A stretch of 64,000 bases of DNA from contig JAAVDE010000023.1 in NCBI GenBank assembly GCA_014801955.1, forward strand, positions 1 to 64,000, read 5' to 3'. Made by a program: the position numbers and the translations under genes. Below are positions 9,474 to 18,632 of this stretch, in pieces (the first letter of the stretch is position 1; each line of letters starts with the position of its first letter). Below the pieces are notes generated by a model. It saw only the letters and a program-made list of their open reading frames with translations, had not been told where the DNA came from and did not search any database. This DNA is from Bacteroides sp. Its GTDB lineage: Bacteria; Bacteroidota; Bacteroidia; Bacteroidales; Muribaculaceae.

Positions 9474-10325
9474 ATGACCCGAAATATCCCTATTCGTTAT
9501 CTAAATGAAGATTCCGCCTTTGATTCTGAAGTCCTTCATCTTAATCCGATGAGTGAGAGGGCTAACAAATTAGACGGCTATGCAGACCATATCGACGACT
9601 GTTATACTATAATTCTTGTTACCAAGGGTTACGGTTCCGCGGATATCGACTTCCATACGGTACCGATGTCGGAGGGGCAGCTCGGAATTATAGCGCCCGG
9701 ACAGATCCATTCTAATATCCGCATAAAGGAATGTGAGTTATGGATGCTGAGACTGTCTCCGGAAATGATAGAGGATGACTACCGCTATCTGTTAGATGAA
9801 TACTCGATGACGGAGAGTCCGGTCGTGCTGACGGAGGACACTACGGTAATATTGTGTGAAGCATTGGAGTTCTTGTCAAAGCTATTTGCTTCGATGAATG
9901 ACCGACAATCTATGAAAAGTGTTTTATTCAATATGCTTAATGTCGTTTTGGGTATCATAACTCCGAAGATTGTGAACGGACGGACGAGGTCGCGCCGGCG
10001 CAGTACGGAATTAACGGTAAAGTTCAAACGGATGCTCCCTCAATTTGTCAGACACCAGAAAAGACCATCGTTTTATGCTAATGAATTATGTATATCGGAA
10101 GTGTATCTTAATGAGGTCGTAAAGAAAAGTACGGGGATGACGCCCTCGGAGTGGATTAATATTGCTATCTTGCTGGACGCTAAGCGCATGCTCCGCTTAA
10201 CAGCTCTGACAGTAAAAGAAATAGCTCATGAATTAGGCTTTGAAGACCATGCCTATTTCTCCAGATTGTTCAAAAAGAATACTTCCATGACGCCGCTGGA
10301 ATTCAGGAACGCAATCCTTGAATAG
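9474..10325 (+). CDS. AraC-family transcriptional regulator
   Basis: 283 residues, cytoplasmic DNA-binding protein. The N-terminal half has a cupin-like effector domain (segments GSADIDFHTVPMSEGQLGII and APGQIHS). The C-terminal 100 residues form the double helix-turn-helix AraC domain, with FYANELCISEVYLNEVVK and the second-HTH signature IAHELGFEDHAYFSRLFKK, ending close to the C-terminus as usual. It stands just upstream of a TonB-dependent receptor in the same direction and is the obvious candidate to control it. Codon use is visibly more AT-ending than in pyrG or the GH95 gene, as in the receptor, which suggests that the two travelled together. The effector is unknown. Confidence 0.9.
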   Translation: MTRNIPIRYLNEDSAFDSEVLHLNPMSERANKLDGYADHIDDCYTIILVTKGYGSADIDFHTVPMSEGQLGIIAPGQIHSNIRIKECELWMLRLSPEMIEDDYRYLLDEYSMTESPVVLTEDTTVILCEALEFLSKLFASMNDRQSMKSVLFNMLNVVLGIITPKIVNGRTRSRRRSTELTVKFKRMLPQFVRHQKRPSFYANELCISEVYLNEVVKKSTGMTPSEWINIAILLDAKRMLRLTALTVKEIAHELGFEDHAYFSRLFKKNTSMTPLEFRNAILE

Positions 10326-10360
10326 TCCAATCATTGCCGCCGCTTATCCATTGATGCGGC

Positions 10361-10428
10361 TCATTTTCGATAGTAACTTTGCAGAACAAAACAATAGTAA
10401 TTTTGCATAATAAAACAATCGAAAATGA
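10361..10428 (+). promoter_or_regulatory. Tandem duplicated promoter inside a 10-bp inverted repeat
   Basis: Two adjacent 24-bp units, 10371-10394 and 10395-10418, differ at three positions. Each carries a -7 box (TAACTTTG and TAATTTTG). They are bracketed by a perfect inverted repeat, TCATTTTCGA (10361-10370) and TCGAAAATGA (10419-10428). The right arm contains the ATG of the TonB receptor. Confidence 0.7.
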
Positions 10429-12761
10429 TCAGACAAGCAACATTGGCATCTATGCTCCTCATGCTCACGGTAGTACGCGGATTCTGCCAGAGCCCCGTGC
10501 AGAACATTACCGGTCGCGTCATTGATGCGGCAACTGAAGAAGGGCTTCCTTTCAGTACTGTAAAACTTTCGTATAACGGACAGGGTGTGGTTACCGACAG
10601 CCTCGGATATTTCCTGTTTAAGGATATACCTGTCGGACGCTATGATATGGAAGCGTCTTATGTCGGATACGCTCCCGTTATGATGAAAGATATAGTCGTT
10701 ATGTCATCCAAAGAAACGCAGATAGAGATTCCTCTTCAGGAAATGTCATCCGAACTAAATGAACTTGTAGTTACACCCAAAATCATTAAATATCGGCCGC
10801 TCAACAATATGAATCTATCAAGCGGAAGAATGCTGAGCGTAGAGGAAGCCGGGCGTTTTGCCGGCGGTCTGGACGATCCGGCTCGCCTTGCCGGCGCTTT
10901 TGCCGGAGTCGCTACGAATATTGGCGACAACGGGATTACCGTGCGTGGCAATGCTCCGAAGCTGATGCAATGGAAACTTGAAGGAGTGGAGATACCGAAT
11001 CCTAATCATTTCGGAGAGGTTGGCGGCTTCGGCGGAGGCGGACTGACGGCGTTGAGTAGTCTTGTGCTCGGAAATTCCGATTTTCTTACCGGTGCTTTTC
11101 CGGCGGAATACGGCAATGCGCTTGCCGGAGTATTTGATTTGAAGCTCCGTACCGGCAATAACAATAAGTGGGAGCATACCGCGTCGCTCGGCACGATGGG
11201 AATAGACCTTTCGTCGGAAGGACCTTTCAAAAAGGGTGGTAAATCGTCATATCTCTTTAATTATAGATACTCGACCCTATGGATGATTTCAAGTTTTCTT
11301 CCCGATGGGGCCGGACAAGGAATGAAATATCAGGATTTGTCGCTGAAATTAAACTTCCCCACTAAAAAGGCCGGCACATTTTCCGTGTGGGGTCTCGGAC
11401 TTATTGACGGCAACACGGAGAAAGCCAAAACCGATAAAGAAGAGTGGCAATATGAATCTGACCGAAACTTCTTCAACACATCAATATGGATGGGAGCGCT
11501 GGGCGTAAATCATAAATATCGCCTGAATGAAACCATACAGTTCAACACTACTGTTGCCGGTACTTATAATGGCATAGACTCGCATCAGAGTGCCCTTGAT
11601 GATAACCTCGTGGCGCATCCTGATAATATTATCAGGAAGAATAATTACAATCTTGTTTTCAACGCATTTATGAACTCCCGCATAGGCCACATTGGAAATA
11701 ACCGCACGGGAGTCGTAGTAACCGGAATGTTCTACGATATGCTCCTTAAAAACGCTCCGGGAGTCGGACAAGAAATGAAGACTATTGCGGATGAACATGG
11801 CAACAGCGCCTTATTGGAGGGTTACACGGAGTTCTCACTATTGCCGTCCTGGCGGTGGCAGATTAATCCCGGAGTCCATTTTCAGTATTTCGCGCTTAAC
11901 GGACATTACAGCATCGAGCCGCGTCTGTCGGTAAAATTCAACATCAATCAAAAGCAATCGTTGGTGTTCTCTTATGGCAGCCACAGCCGCACGGAATTGC
12001 TCAACTATTATTTTACGCGAAATGATAAAGGGGAGCTGATTAACAAAAATCTGGACTTTACCCGCGGACATCATTTCGTATTGACTTACGATTGGAATAT
12101 CGGTAACGATTTCCACCTTCGCGTAGAACCATACCTACAGATGCTCGATAAAGTACCTGTCGTAGCCGGCAGTTCCAATTCTTTGATTAATAATAAAGAC
12201 GACTGGTTCATTACCGACAAGTTTGAAAGTACCGGACGCGGACTGAACTACGGACTCGAGGTCACTTTTGAAAAATATATGTCAAACGGCTATTATTTTA
12301 TGTTTACCGGCTCCGTTTTCAGCTCGCGCTATAAGGGCGGCGACGGCATATGGCGTAACACCCGCTATAATCGTAATTATCTTTTTAATCTGCTCGGAGG
12401 CAAGGAATGGATGGTAGGCAAAAACCGCAGAAATGTATTGGGCGCCAACGCGCGTATAACCTTCCGTGGCGGCGACAGGTATTCTCCAATCCTGGAAGAT
12501 GAATCCATTACCGCACAAGAAGTTATTTTCGATGAACGGCTGGCCTACAGCCAACAGCTCAAGCCGGTATTGTGGGCGGACTTCTCGGTATATTACCGCA
12601 TCAATCGTCGCAAAGTATCTCATGAGTTTGGCTTAAAATGGCTTAACGCTACTTTCCATGATGAGTACCTCGGTCATGAATATAATTTTAAGACCGGACG
12701 CGTTGAGGAATATCGCGATGGAATCTGTATGCCAAATCTATACTATAAAATTAGTTTCTAA
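10425..12761 (+). CDS. TonB-dependent outer-membrane receptor with CarboxypepD_reg-like N-domain
   Basis: 778 residues. After a signal peptide (about 1-22, ending near GFCQS), a carboxypeptidase-regulatory-like beta domain follows (VIDAATEEGLPFSTVKLSY to about 110). Next comes a plug domain (NNMNLSSGRMLSVEEAG ... NGITVRGNAPKLMQWKLEGV) and a beta-barrel that ends in the aromatic residue of LYYKISF, as outer-membrane barrels do. It should import a substrate at the expense of TonB/proton-motive force. No SusD partner follows, so it belongs to the stand-alone receptor type rather than a SusCD pair. The upstream AraC regulator and the downstream GH95 enzyme hint at control by, or uptake of, a host-glycan product, but the ligand cannot be read from the sequence. 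Codons are less GC-ending than those of the neighbours. Confidence 0.9.
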   Translation: MIRQATLASMLLMLTVVRGFCQSPVQNITGRVIDAATEEGLPFSTVKLSYNGQGVVTDSLGYFLFKDIPVGRYDMEASYVGYAPVMMKDIVVMSSKETQIEIPLQEMSSELNELVVTPKIIKYRPLNNMNLSSGRMLSVEEAGRFAGGLDDPARLAGAFAGVATNIGDNGITVRGNAPKLMQWKLEGVEIPNPNHFGEVGGFGGGGLTALSSLVLGNSDFLTGAFPAEYGNALAGVFDLKLRTGNNNKWEHTASLGTMGIDLSSEGPFKKGGKSSYLFNYRYSTLWMISSFLPDGAGQGMKYQDLSLKLNFPTKKAGTFSVWGLGLIDGNTEKAKTDKEEWQYESDRNFFNTSIWMGALGVNHKYRLNETIQFNTTVAGTYNGIDSHQSALDDNLVAHPDNIIRKNNYNLVFNAFMNSRIGHIGNNRTGVVVTGMFYDMLLKNAPGVGQEMKTIADEHGNSALLEGYTEFSLLPSWRWQINPGVHFQYFALNGHYSIEPRLSVKFNINQKQSLVFSYGSHSRTELLNYYFTRNDKGELINKNLDFTRGHHFVLTYDWNIGNDFHLRVEPYLQMLDKVPVVAGSSNSLINNKDDWFITDKFESTGRGLNYGLEVTFEKYMSNGYYFMFTGSVFSSRYKGGDGIWRNTRYNRNYLFNLLGGKEWMVGKNRRNVLGANARITFRGGDRYSPILEDESITAQEVIFDERLAYSQQLKPVLWADFSVYYRINRRKVSHEFGLKWLNATFHDEYLGHEYNFKTGRVEEYRDGICMPNLYYKISF

Positions 12762-12767
12762 ATAATC

Positions 12768-12780
12768 ATGAAATTCATGC
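12768..12780. promoter_or_regulatory. Palindrome CATGAAATTCATG
   Basis: Six-bp arms around a central A, starting 7 bp after the receptor stop. With flanking bases it matches, in reverse orientation, the site at 9341-9358. It lies about 50 bp upstream of the GH95 promoter box. Confidence 0.4.
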
Positions 12781-12807
12781 GCGGCTCCGGGAAAATAGTG
12801 TTGTCGG

Positions 12808-12838
12808 TTGTCAAATATGGAAAAAATATGTATATTTG
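12808..12838 (+). promoter_or_regulatory. GH95 gene promoter
   Basis: TTG (12808-12810), a 20-bp spacer, then TATATTTG (12831-12838); ATG at 12888. Confidence 0.7.
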
Positions 12839-12887
12839 CGACCTGGATTGAATATAATAAACCATAAAAATATCTTGAGTCAACTCC

Positions 12888-15800
12888 ATGAAATGTAGTT
12901 TCAAAGCTTTGCTTGGCGCCGTTGGCCTGCTGTCGGCAATGACGGCATCGGCAGCCACCCCGCCTCAGTATTCAACCGCCGACAATCCCGCGTGGAACCA
13001 GGTTAAGTTCGTAACGGGCAGCCATGTGCTGAAAGATAACGGCGCCGGCAAACTCGTCACCGCCGACGCCTCCGGCTCTCAGGAAATGCGCTGGCAGCTG
13101 ATCGGCAACGCCGACGAGTTCAAAATGAAGAGCGCCGCAGGCCGCTACGTCGGCTTCGACAGCTCAACAGGCCGCTTCACCGCCGTTGCCAACGCCGACA
13201 ACGCCGCTACCCTCAGCCTCAAAGACCTCGGAACATGCTGGGAAATCCACCGCAAGGGCCAAGACAAGGCAATGAACCAATGGGGCGGCACCTCGGCCGG
13301 CGTTGAGCTGGGCGAATGGAACTCCGCCGACAATAACAATAAGCTGAATTTCATCTACTCCGTGCAGCCCGACATCGCTGCCGACAACGATGCCGAGCCG
13401 ACCTGGTACTACATCCAGTTCAAGCAGAACGGTGCCGTCGTGACCTCTCAGGGCGTTGACCAAAAGGTCAAGCGCGAAGCAATGGTCGCCCCGATGGATT
13501 CCAAGCTCTGGAAGCTGGTAGGAACCGACGGCAACTTCCAGATTATCAACAAGGCCGGCGAATATCTGACCGCCAAAGGCTCGGGCGACAACGCGCGCCT
13601 CTACGCGTCGTCAACGCCCCATGCCGCCGGATTCTCGCTGCGCGAAACCCCGTCGACCGCCCACTGGCCCGCGTTTGAAATCAAGCCCAACGACCAGAAC
13701 GGCTACTTCAACCTCTGGCAGGGCGCAAACGCCGCCCACCAGGAAATCGGCTTCTGGGCCGGAGGCGCTACCGAAACCGGCAACGCGCTGACGTTCATGA
13801 CCCTGGCCGACCTTCCCGCCGAGGAGTATGGCTACGAACCCTCAACGACCTATCGCCCCGACAATAAGCTGTCGCTCTGGTACACCCGTCCCGGCACCAC
13901 CTCGTCATATGCCATCAGCGGCTACAAGCAGAAGTGGATGGACCTGGGCCTCCCGGTCGGCAACGGCCAGCTGGGCGCAACGGTGCTCGGCGGTATTCTC
14001 CAGGAAGACATTTCTGTTAACGAAAAAACACTCTGGACCGGCACCAAGACCCAGAAAACCGCGCCCTACGGCTGCTACCAGAACTTCGGCTCGCTGCTCA
14101 TCAACTCGCTGACCGAAGAGGGGCTGGGCTGGGGCGACAAGAGCGCCCGAAACTACTGGCGCAACCTCGACCTGACCGACGCCACGTCGAACGTCAGCTA
14201 CGAAAACGCCGACGGAACGACCTTTACCCGCCATATTCTCGCCTCATATCCCGACCAAGTTATCGCAGCGCTGCTGACCGCCTCCACCCCCGGCGCCATC
14301 AACGTTAAGTTCACCGAAGTGCCCGGCATGGACGCCGGATTCATAACCTCGCCGGTCACCTACAACGCCGACGGCACCATCACCTATGGCGGCAAGTTCG
14401 AAACCGTTTCGTTCGCTTCGTGCATCAAAATCGTTCCCACCGGCGGCACCATGACCGCCGACGAAACCGGCATCACGGTCAAGGGCGCCGACAAAATCTA
14501 CGTTGTCATCTCCGCCGCTACCGACTATGACCTCCACTCGCCCTCCTTCACCGCCAACACCTCGGCCCTGACCGGCAACGTCGCCGCCATCGCCGCCAAT
14601 GCCGCCGCCAAGGGCTGGGACGCCGTCTATGCCGACCACGTCGCCGACTACCGGTCAATCTTCGGCCGCGTTGACTTCGACCTGGCCGGCTCGGCCAACG
14701 ATAAGCCGACCGACGAGCTCATCACCTACTATCAGTCAACCACCGGCTCCAACATCAACGCCGACGACAATAACGTCCGCTTCCTCGAGCAGCTCTATTT
14801 CCACTATGGCCGCTATCTCCATATCGGCTCGAGCCGAGGCGTTGACGTTCCCAATAACCTCCAGGGCATCTGGAGCGGCTTCACCTCCGCCCGCCCCTAC
14901 AACAGCAGCCAGATCGCTCCCTGGAACGCCGACATCCATAACAACATCAACCTTCAGATGTGTTACTGGCCCGCCGAGCCGACCAACCTCAGCGAGCTCC
15001 ACCTGCCCATGCTGAACTACATCATCAGCCAGGCCACCGAACACGACCTCTGGAAGACCCTCGCCCGCGACTCCGGCCAGACCAAGGGCTGGACCTTCTT
15101 CACCGAATCCAACATTTTCGGCGGCGTAGGCTCGTTCATGCACAACTACACCATCGCCAACGCCTGGTGTTGCTCCCACCTGTTCCAACACTACGACTAC
15201 ACCCTCGACAAGGAGTTCCTCAAGCGCGCGTTCCCAACAATCTGGAGCGCCTGCGAGTTCTGGATGGAACGCCTCGTGAAGGGCGCCGACGGAACCTGGG
15301 AAGCCCCCAAGGAATACTCGCCCGAGCATGGTCCCGGCGCTGAAAACGCTACCGCCCACGCCCAGCAGATTCTCGTCGACCTCTTCTCCAACACCCTGAA
15401 GGCCATCGACACGCTCGGCCTCGAAGCCTGCGGAATCACCGCCGACGACCGCGCCAAGCTCGCCGACTACTACAACAACCTCGACCGCGGCCTCGCTTCG
15501 GAGGAATACACCAAGAAGTGGAATAACAACTCCCTGGCCAAGGGCACTCCCATTCTCCGCGAATGGAAATATAGCGACTACACCGCCGGCGCCGACGGCC
15601 ACCGCCACATGAGCCACCTGATGTGTCTCTACCCCTATTCGCAAATCGAACCCGGCCACCCGATGTTTGAGCCCGCCGTCAACTCAATGATTCTGCGCGG
15701 CGACGGCGCAACCGGCTGGTCTATGGGCTGGAAAATCAACCTCTGGGCCCGTGCCCAGGATGGCGACCACGCACGCAAGATTCTGCGCAACGCCCTCTGC

Positions 15801-16484
15801 TCGACCCATTCCAACGGTTCGGGCGTCTATAACAACCTGTTCGACTCCCACTCGCCCTTCCAGATCGACGGCAACTTCGGCGCCTGCTCCGGCATTGCCG
15901 AAATGCTGCTCCAGAGCCGCAACGGCGGAATCTACATGCTCCCCGCCCTCCCCTCTACCTGGAAGGAAGGCCGGGTCAACGGCCTGAAAGCCGCCGGCGA
16001 CGTTACCTTCGGCGCAACCTGGAAGCAGGGCAAAATCGCAACCGCAACCCTCGTTGCCAACCAGGGCGGCGACCTGAAAATCGGCAACGCCGACATCGAG
16101 CACCTGCGCGTTAAGCTCAACGGCGCCGAACTGACCGACCCGCTGATCACCATCAACACGACCACCGGCACCAAGACCATTGACCTCGACGACCTCAAGG
16201 CAGGCGACACCGTTGAGTTCACCTACGACGCCGACTATACCAACACCAACACGCGCCGCGAAGACTCCCTTTCAGCGCCCGAGGCCACTCCGGCCTCGGT
16301 GCGCGTCAGTAATGGCTTCGTAGTTGCCCCGAATGCGGTTTCGATTGCCGTCTATGACCTTGCCGGACGCCTGCTCGCCGCGGCCAACGCCTCTTCGCTG
16401 AAGCTCCCCGAAGCCGCCGGCGTCGTGCTCATTAAGGCAACCGACGCCGCCGGCGCCGTTTCAACCCTCAAGACCGCCATTTGA
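12888..16484 (+). CDS. Secreted glycoside hydrolase family 95 protein (alpha-L-fucosidase type)
   Basis: 1198 residues. Signal peptide 1-22 (ends TASAA). Residues about 25-310 form two tandem ricin-B-like/beta-trefoil-like segments (for example KLVTADASGSQEMRWQL and WYYIQFKQNGAVVTSQG). The GH95 region follows: N-terminal beta-sandwich with LPVGNGQLGATV and SVNEKTLWTG, then an (alpha/alpha)6 catalytic domain. Candidate active-site elements are HNNINLQMCYWPAEP, the glutamate in KEYSPEHG (about E813) and the aspartate in FQIDGNFG (about D994), aligning with the family's Asn pair, general acid Glu and Asp. GH95 enzymes release alpha-1,2-L-fucose (some act on galactose) from host glycans. The C-terminus has a sorting-like tail (VYDLAGRLL-type). 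Own promoter at 12808-12838. The exact linkage specificity is not predictable. Confidence 0.88.
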   Translation: MKCSFKALLGAVGLLSAMTASAATPPQYSTADNPAWNQVKFVTGSHVLKDNGAGKLVTADASGSQEMRWQLIGNADEFKMKSAAGRYVGFDSSTGRFTAVANADNAATLSLKDLGTCWEIHRKGQDKAMNQWGGTSAGVELGEWNSADNNNKLNFIYSVQPDIAADNDAEPTWYYIQFKQNGAVVTSQGVDQKVKREAMVAPMDSKLWKLVGTDGNFQIINKAGEYLTAKGSGDNARLYASSTPHAAGFSLRETPSTAHWPAFEIKPNDQNGYFNLWQGANAAHQEIGFWAGGATETGNALTFMTLADLPAEEYGYEPSTTYRPDNKLSLWYTRPGTTSSYAISGYKQKWMDLGLPVGNGQLGATVLGGILQEDISVNEKTLWTGTKTQKTAPYGCYQNFGSLLINSLTEEGLGWGDKSARNYWRNLDLTDATSNVSYENADGTTFTRHILASYPDQVIAALLTASTPGAINVKFTEVPGMDAGFITSPVTYNADGTITYGGKFETVSFASCIKIVPTGGTMTADETGITVKGADKIYVVISAATDYDLHSPSFTANTSALTGNVAAIAANAAAKGWDAVYADHVADYRSIFGRVDFDLAGSANDKPTDELITYYQSTTGSNINADDNNVRFLEQLYFHYGRYLHIGSSRGVDVPNNLQGIWSGFTSARPYNSSQIAPWNADIHNNINLQMCYWPAEPTNLSELHLPMLNYIISQATEHDLWKTLARDSGQTKGWTFFTESNIFGGVGSFMHNYTIANAWCCSHLFQHYDYTLDKEFLKRAFPTIWSACEFWMERLVKGADGTWEAPKEYSPEHGPGAENATAHAQQILVDLFSNTLKAIDTLGLEACGITADDRAKLADYYNNLDRGLASEEYTKKWNNNSLAKGTPILREWKYSDYTAGADGHRHMSHLMCLYPYSQIEPGHPMFEPAVNSMILRGDGATGWSMGWKINLWARAQDGDHARKILRNALCSTHSNGSGVYNNLFDSHSPFQIDGNFGACSGIAEMLLQSRNGGIYMLPALPSTWKEGRVNGLKAAGDVTFGATWKQGKIATATLVANQGGDLKIGNADIEHLRVKLNGAELTDPLITINTTTGTKTIDLDDLKAGDTVEFTYDADYTNTNTRREDSLSAPEATPASVRVSNGFVVAPNAVSIAVYDLAGRLLAAANASSLKLPEAAGVVLIKATDAAGAVSTLKTAI

Positions 16485-16535
16485 CCTAAAAATGAACTGC
16501 GCGGGGGAAAAAGATGTTTTTTAGATAAATTTTCG

Positions 16536-16543
16536 TAACTTTG
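16536..16543 (+). promoter_or_regulatory. -7 box only 6 nt from the BadF-type kinase start codon
   Basis: TAACTTTG ends at 16543 and the ATG is at 16550. Transcription should therefore begin at or within a few bases of the ATG, giving a leaderless or near-leaderless mRNA. Confidence 0.65.
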
Positions 16544-16549
16544 CCCCCT

Positions 16550-17350
16550 ATGATAGTAATTGCCGACGCTGGAAGCACCAAAGTACACTGGGCTGCCGTT
16601 GAACCCGGCGGCGCGGTCCGAACGTTTGAAACCCCCGGAGTCAACGCCCTGATGATGAGCGACGACGAACTCCGGCAGGCTTTCGGCGCGGCTCTGCGCG
16701 GCCTCGAACCCGACGAGATTTACTACTACGGCGCCGGATGCGTCGACTCCGACGTTTGCGCGCGCGTTGCCGCTGCCTTTCCGGCCGGAGCCTACGTTGA
16801 GGTGGCGTCCGACATGCTCGGCGCCGCCCGTGCCCTGTTTGGCCGCGAGCCGGGTCTGGCCCTGATTATGGGAACCGGCAGCAACTCGGCCCTCTATAAC
16901 GGCCGCGACCTGACCGCCAACATGCCCCCTCTCGGCTTCATTCTCGGCGACGAAGGCAGCGGCGCCTCGTTTGGCAAACGCCTCTTGCGCCTGGCCTTCC
17001 GAACCGGCCGCCTGCGCCCCGAGCTGGAGCGCCATCTGGGCCTGACCTACCCCGAAATCCTCGAGCGCGTCTATCGCCGCCCGGCGCCCAATGCGTTTCT
17101 GGCCTCGCTCGTGCCCTTTATTATTGACCACAGCGAGCACCTTTCGGACCTCATCGACGCCGAGCTCGACTCGCTGTTTGCCGCCCTGGGCGAATACTAT
17201 CGGATCGAACGCCGCCTGAAAATCGTTGGCGGCGTTGCAAAGGCCCTGGCTCCGCGCGTCATCGCCGCGGCGGCTCTGCGCGGCTTCTCCGTCGACCTGA
17301 TTCTTGACCGTCCGCTTCCCGGACTTATCGCATATCACACCCATGAATAA
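16550..17350 (+). CDS. BadF/BadG/BcrA/BcrD ATPase family, N-acetylglucosamine-kinase-like protein
   Basis: 266 residues of the ASKHA sugar-kinase fold. The phosphate-1 loop is IADAGSTKVHWAAV at the N-terminus. GTGSNSALY and LGFILGDEGSGASFGKRLL match the BadF/NagK-type phosphate-2 and sugar-site segments. The adenosine-binding motif near the C-terminus reads IVGGVAKAL. Members phosphorylate N-acetylglucosamine or related amino sugars; the actual substrate here is inferred. The start is ATG 16550 rather than the upstream in-frame TTG at 16541, because MIVIADAG is the usual N-terminus. It overlaps serB by 8 bp, so the two genes are probably co-translated. Confidence 0.8.
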   Translation: MIVIADAGSTKVHWAAVEPGGAVRTFETPGVNALMMSDDELRQAFGAALRGLEPDEIYYYGAGCVDSDVCARVAAAFPAGAYVEVASDMLGAARALFGREPGLALIMGTGSNSALYNGRDLTANMPPLGFILGDEGSGASFGKRLLRLAFRTGRLRPELERHLGLTYPEILERVYRRPAPNAFLASLVPFIIDHSEHLSDLIDAELDSLFAALGEYYRIERRLKIVGGVAKALAPRVIAAAALRGFSVDLILDRPLPGLIAYHTHE

Positions 17351-18593
17351 CAATAGCCCCCAAACCGAACTGATTCTAATCAACATAACGGGCGTTGACC
17401 GACCCGGAGTGACTTCCGCCCTGACCGGCATCCTCGGGCGCCACAAAGCGTCGATTCTCGACATCGGCCAGAGCACCATCCACCATTATCTCTCGCTCGG
17501 CATCCTGATCAAAACCGACTCCCAAACCTCGGGCAACATCCTGAAGGAAATGCTCTTCAAGGCCTCGGAGCTTAACCTCAACATACGCTTCACCCCAACC
17601 GACGTCAACGACTACGAAGCCTGGGTTGACATGCAGGGCAAGAGCCGCTGGATCATAACCATGCTTGGCCGCCGCCTGACCGCCGACCATATTGCCCGGC
17701 TAACGGCCGAGGTCGCCGCCGAGGGGCTGAACATCGAAAACATCAAGCGCCTGACCGGACGCATTTCGCTGAAGGCCGAAACCGACGACTCAAAGTCGAA
17801 AACCTGCATCGAAATGGCCGTGCGCGGCAATCCGGCCGACCGCGCCGGGCTGAGCCGGCGCTTCCTGGAAATTGCGTCGAAAAACGACGTTGACATCTCC
17901 TTCCAGGAAGATAACGTGTTTCGCCGCACCCGCCGCCTGATCTGCTTCGACATGGACTCGACCCTCATCGAAACCGAGGTTATCGACGAGCTGGCAATGC
18001 GCGCCGGCGTCGGCGACCAGGTAAAGGCCATTACCGAAAGCGCCATGCGCGGCGAAATCGACTTCACGGAGAGCTTTGCCCGCCGCGTTGCCCTGCTGAA
18101 GGGCCTCGACGTCAGCGTTATGCAAGACATTGCCGAGCATCTGCCCTTCACCGAGGGACTCGAGCGCATGATGGACGTTCTCAAGCGCGCTGGCTATAAA
18201 ACCGCAATCCTCTCGGGCGGCTTCACCTACTTCGGCGACTACCTGAGGCGCAAATTCGGCTTCGACTACGTTTATGCCAACGAGCTCGAAGTTGACTCAA
18301 CCGGCCACCTGACCGGGCGCTACGTCGGCGAGGTTGTCGACGGCCGCCGAAAGGCCGAACTGCTCCGCCTGCTCGCCCAGGTCGAAAACGTCAACATCGC
18401 CCAGACTATCGCCGTGGGCGACGGCGCCAACGACCTGCCCATGCTCGCAACCGCAGGCCTCGGCATCGCCTTCCACGCAAAGCCCAAGGTAAAGGCAACC
18501 GCCAAACAGAGCCTCTCGACCATCGGCCTCGACGGCGTTCTCTACTTCCTCGGCTTCAAAGACTCCTTCATGAAAGAAATCAACAACTACTAA
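17343..18593 (+). CDS. serB: Phosphoserine phosphatase with N-terminal ACT domains
   Basis: 416 residues. The last step of serine synthesis, hydrolysis of L-3-phosphoserine. Two ACT-type regulatory segments occupy about 1-190 (LILINITGVDRPGVTSALTG and SRWIITMLGRRLTADHIARL). The HAD domain follows: motif I FDMDSTLIETE, motif II ILSGGF, and motif III/IV AVGDGANDLPML. The longer ACT-bearing form is usual in Bacteroidales. ATG 17343 lies inside the 3' end of the kinase gene (8-bp overlap). After the stop comes an ACTAATT repeat before mscL. Confidence 0.95.
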   Translation: MNNNSPQTELILINITGVDRPGVTSALTGILGRHKASILDIGQSTIHHYLSLGILIKTDSQTSGNILKEMLFKASELNLNIRFTPTDVNDYEAWVDMQGKSRWIITMLGRRLTADHIARLTAEVAAEGLNIENIKRLTGRISLKAETDDSKSKTCIEMAVRGNPADRAGLSRRFLEIASKNDVDISFQEDNVFRRTRRLICFDMDSTLIETEVIDELAMRAGVGDQVKAITESAMRGEIDFTESFARRVALLKGLDVSVMQDIAEHLPFTEGLERMMDVLKRAGYKTAILSGGFTYFGDYLRRKFGFDYVYANELEVDSTGHLTGRYVGEVVDGRRKAELLRLLAQVENVNIAQTIAVGDGANDLPMLATAGLGIAFHAKPKVKATAKQSLSTIGLDGVLYFLGFKDSFMKEINNY

Positions 18594-18623
18594 TTAAAAA
18601 TTACTAATTACTAATTACTAATT
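18593..18623. repeat. ACTAATT heptad repeat
   Basis: Four consecutive near-perfect copies of a 7-bp ACTAATT-type unit lie between serB and mscL. The sequence is the complement of the AATTAGT repeats at 5458-5476 and 40815-40847. Confidence 0.65.
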
Positions 18624-18632
18624 CCAAGAAAA

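Noticed and set aside
10361-10428. Classical invertible promoter of the capsule type
   Set aside because: Arms are only 10 bp and 48 bp apart, the right arm includes the start codon and no recombinase gene is near. Kept as an observation but not called an inverton.
13164-16103. Several minus-strand frames inside the GH95 gene
   Set aside because: Low-complexity Gly/Val-rich translations opposite a clear GH95 enzyme.
18593-18623. Possible promoter or attachment site
   Set aside because: The heptad array lacks a TAnnTTTG box, and no integrase or duplicated gene end accompanies it.
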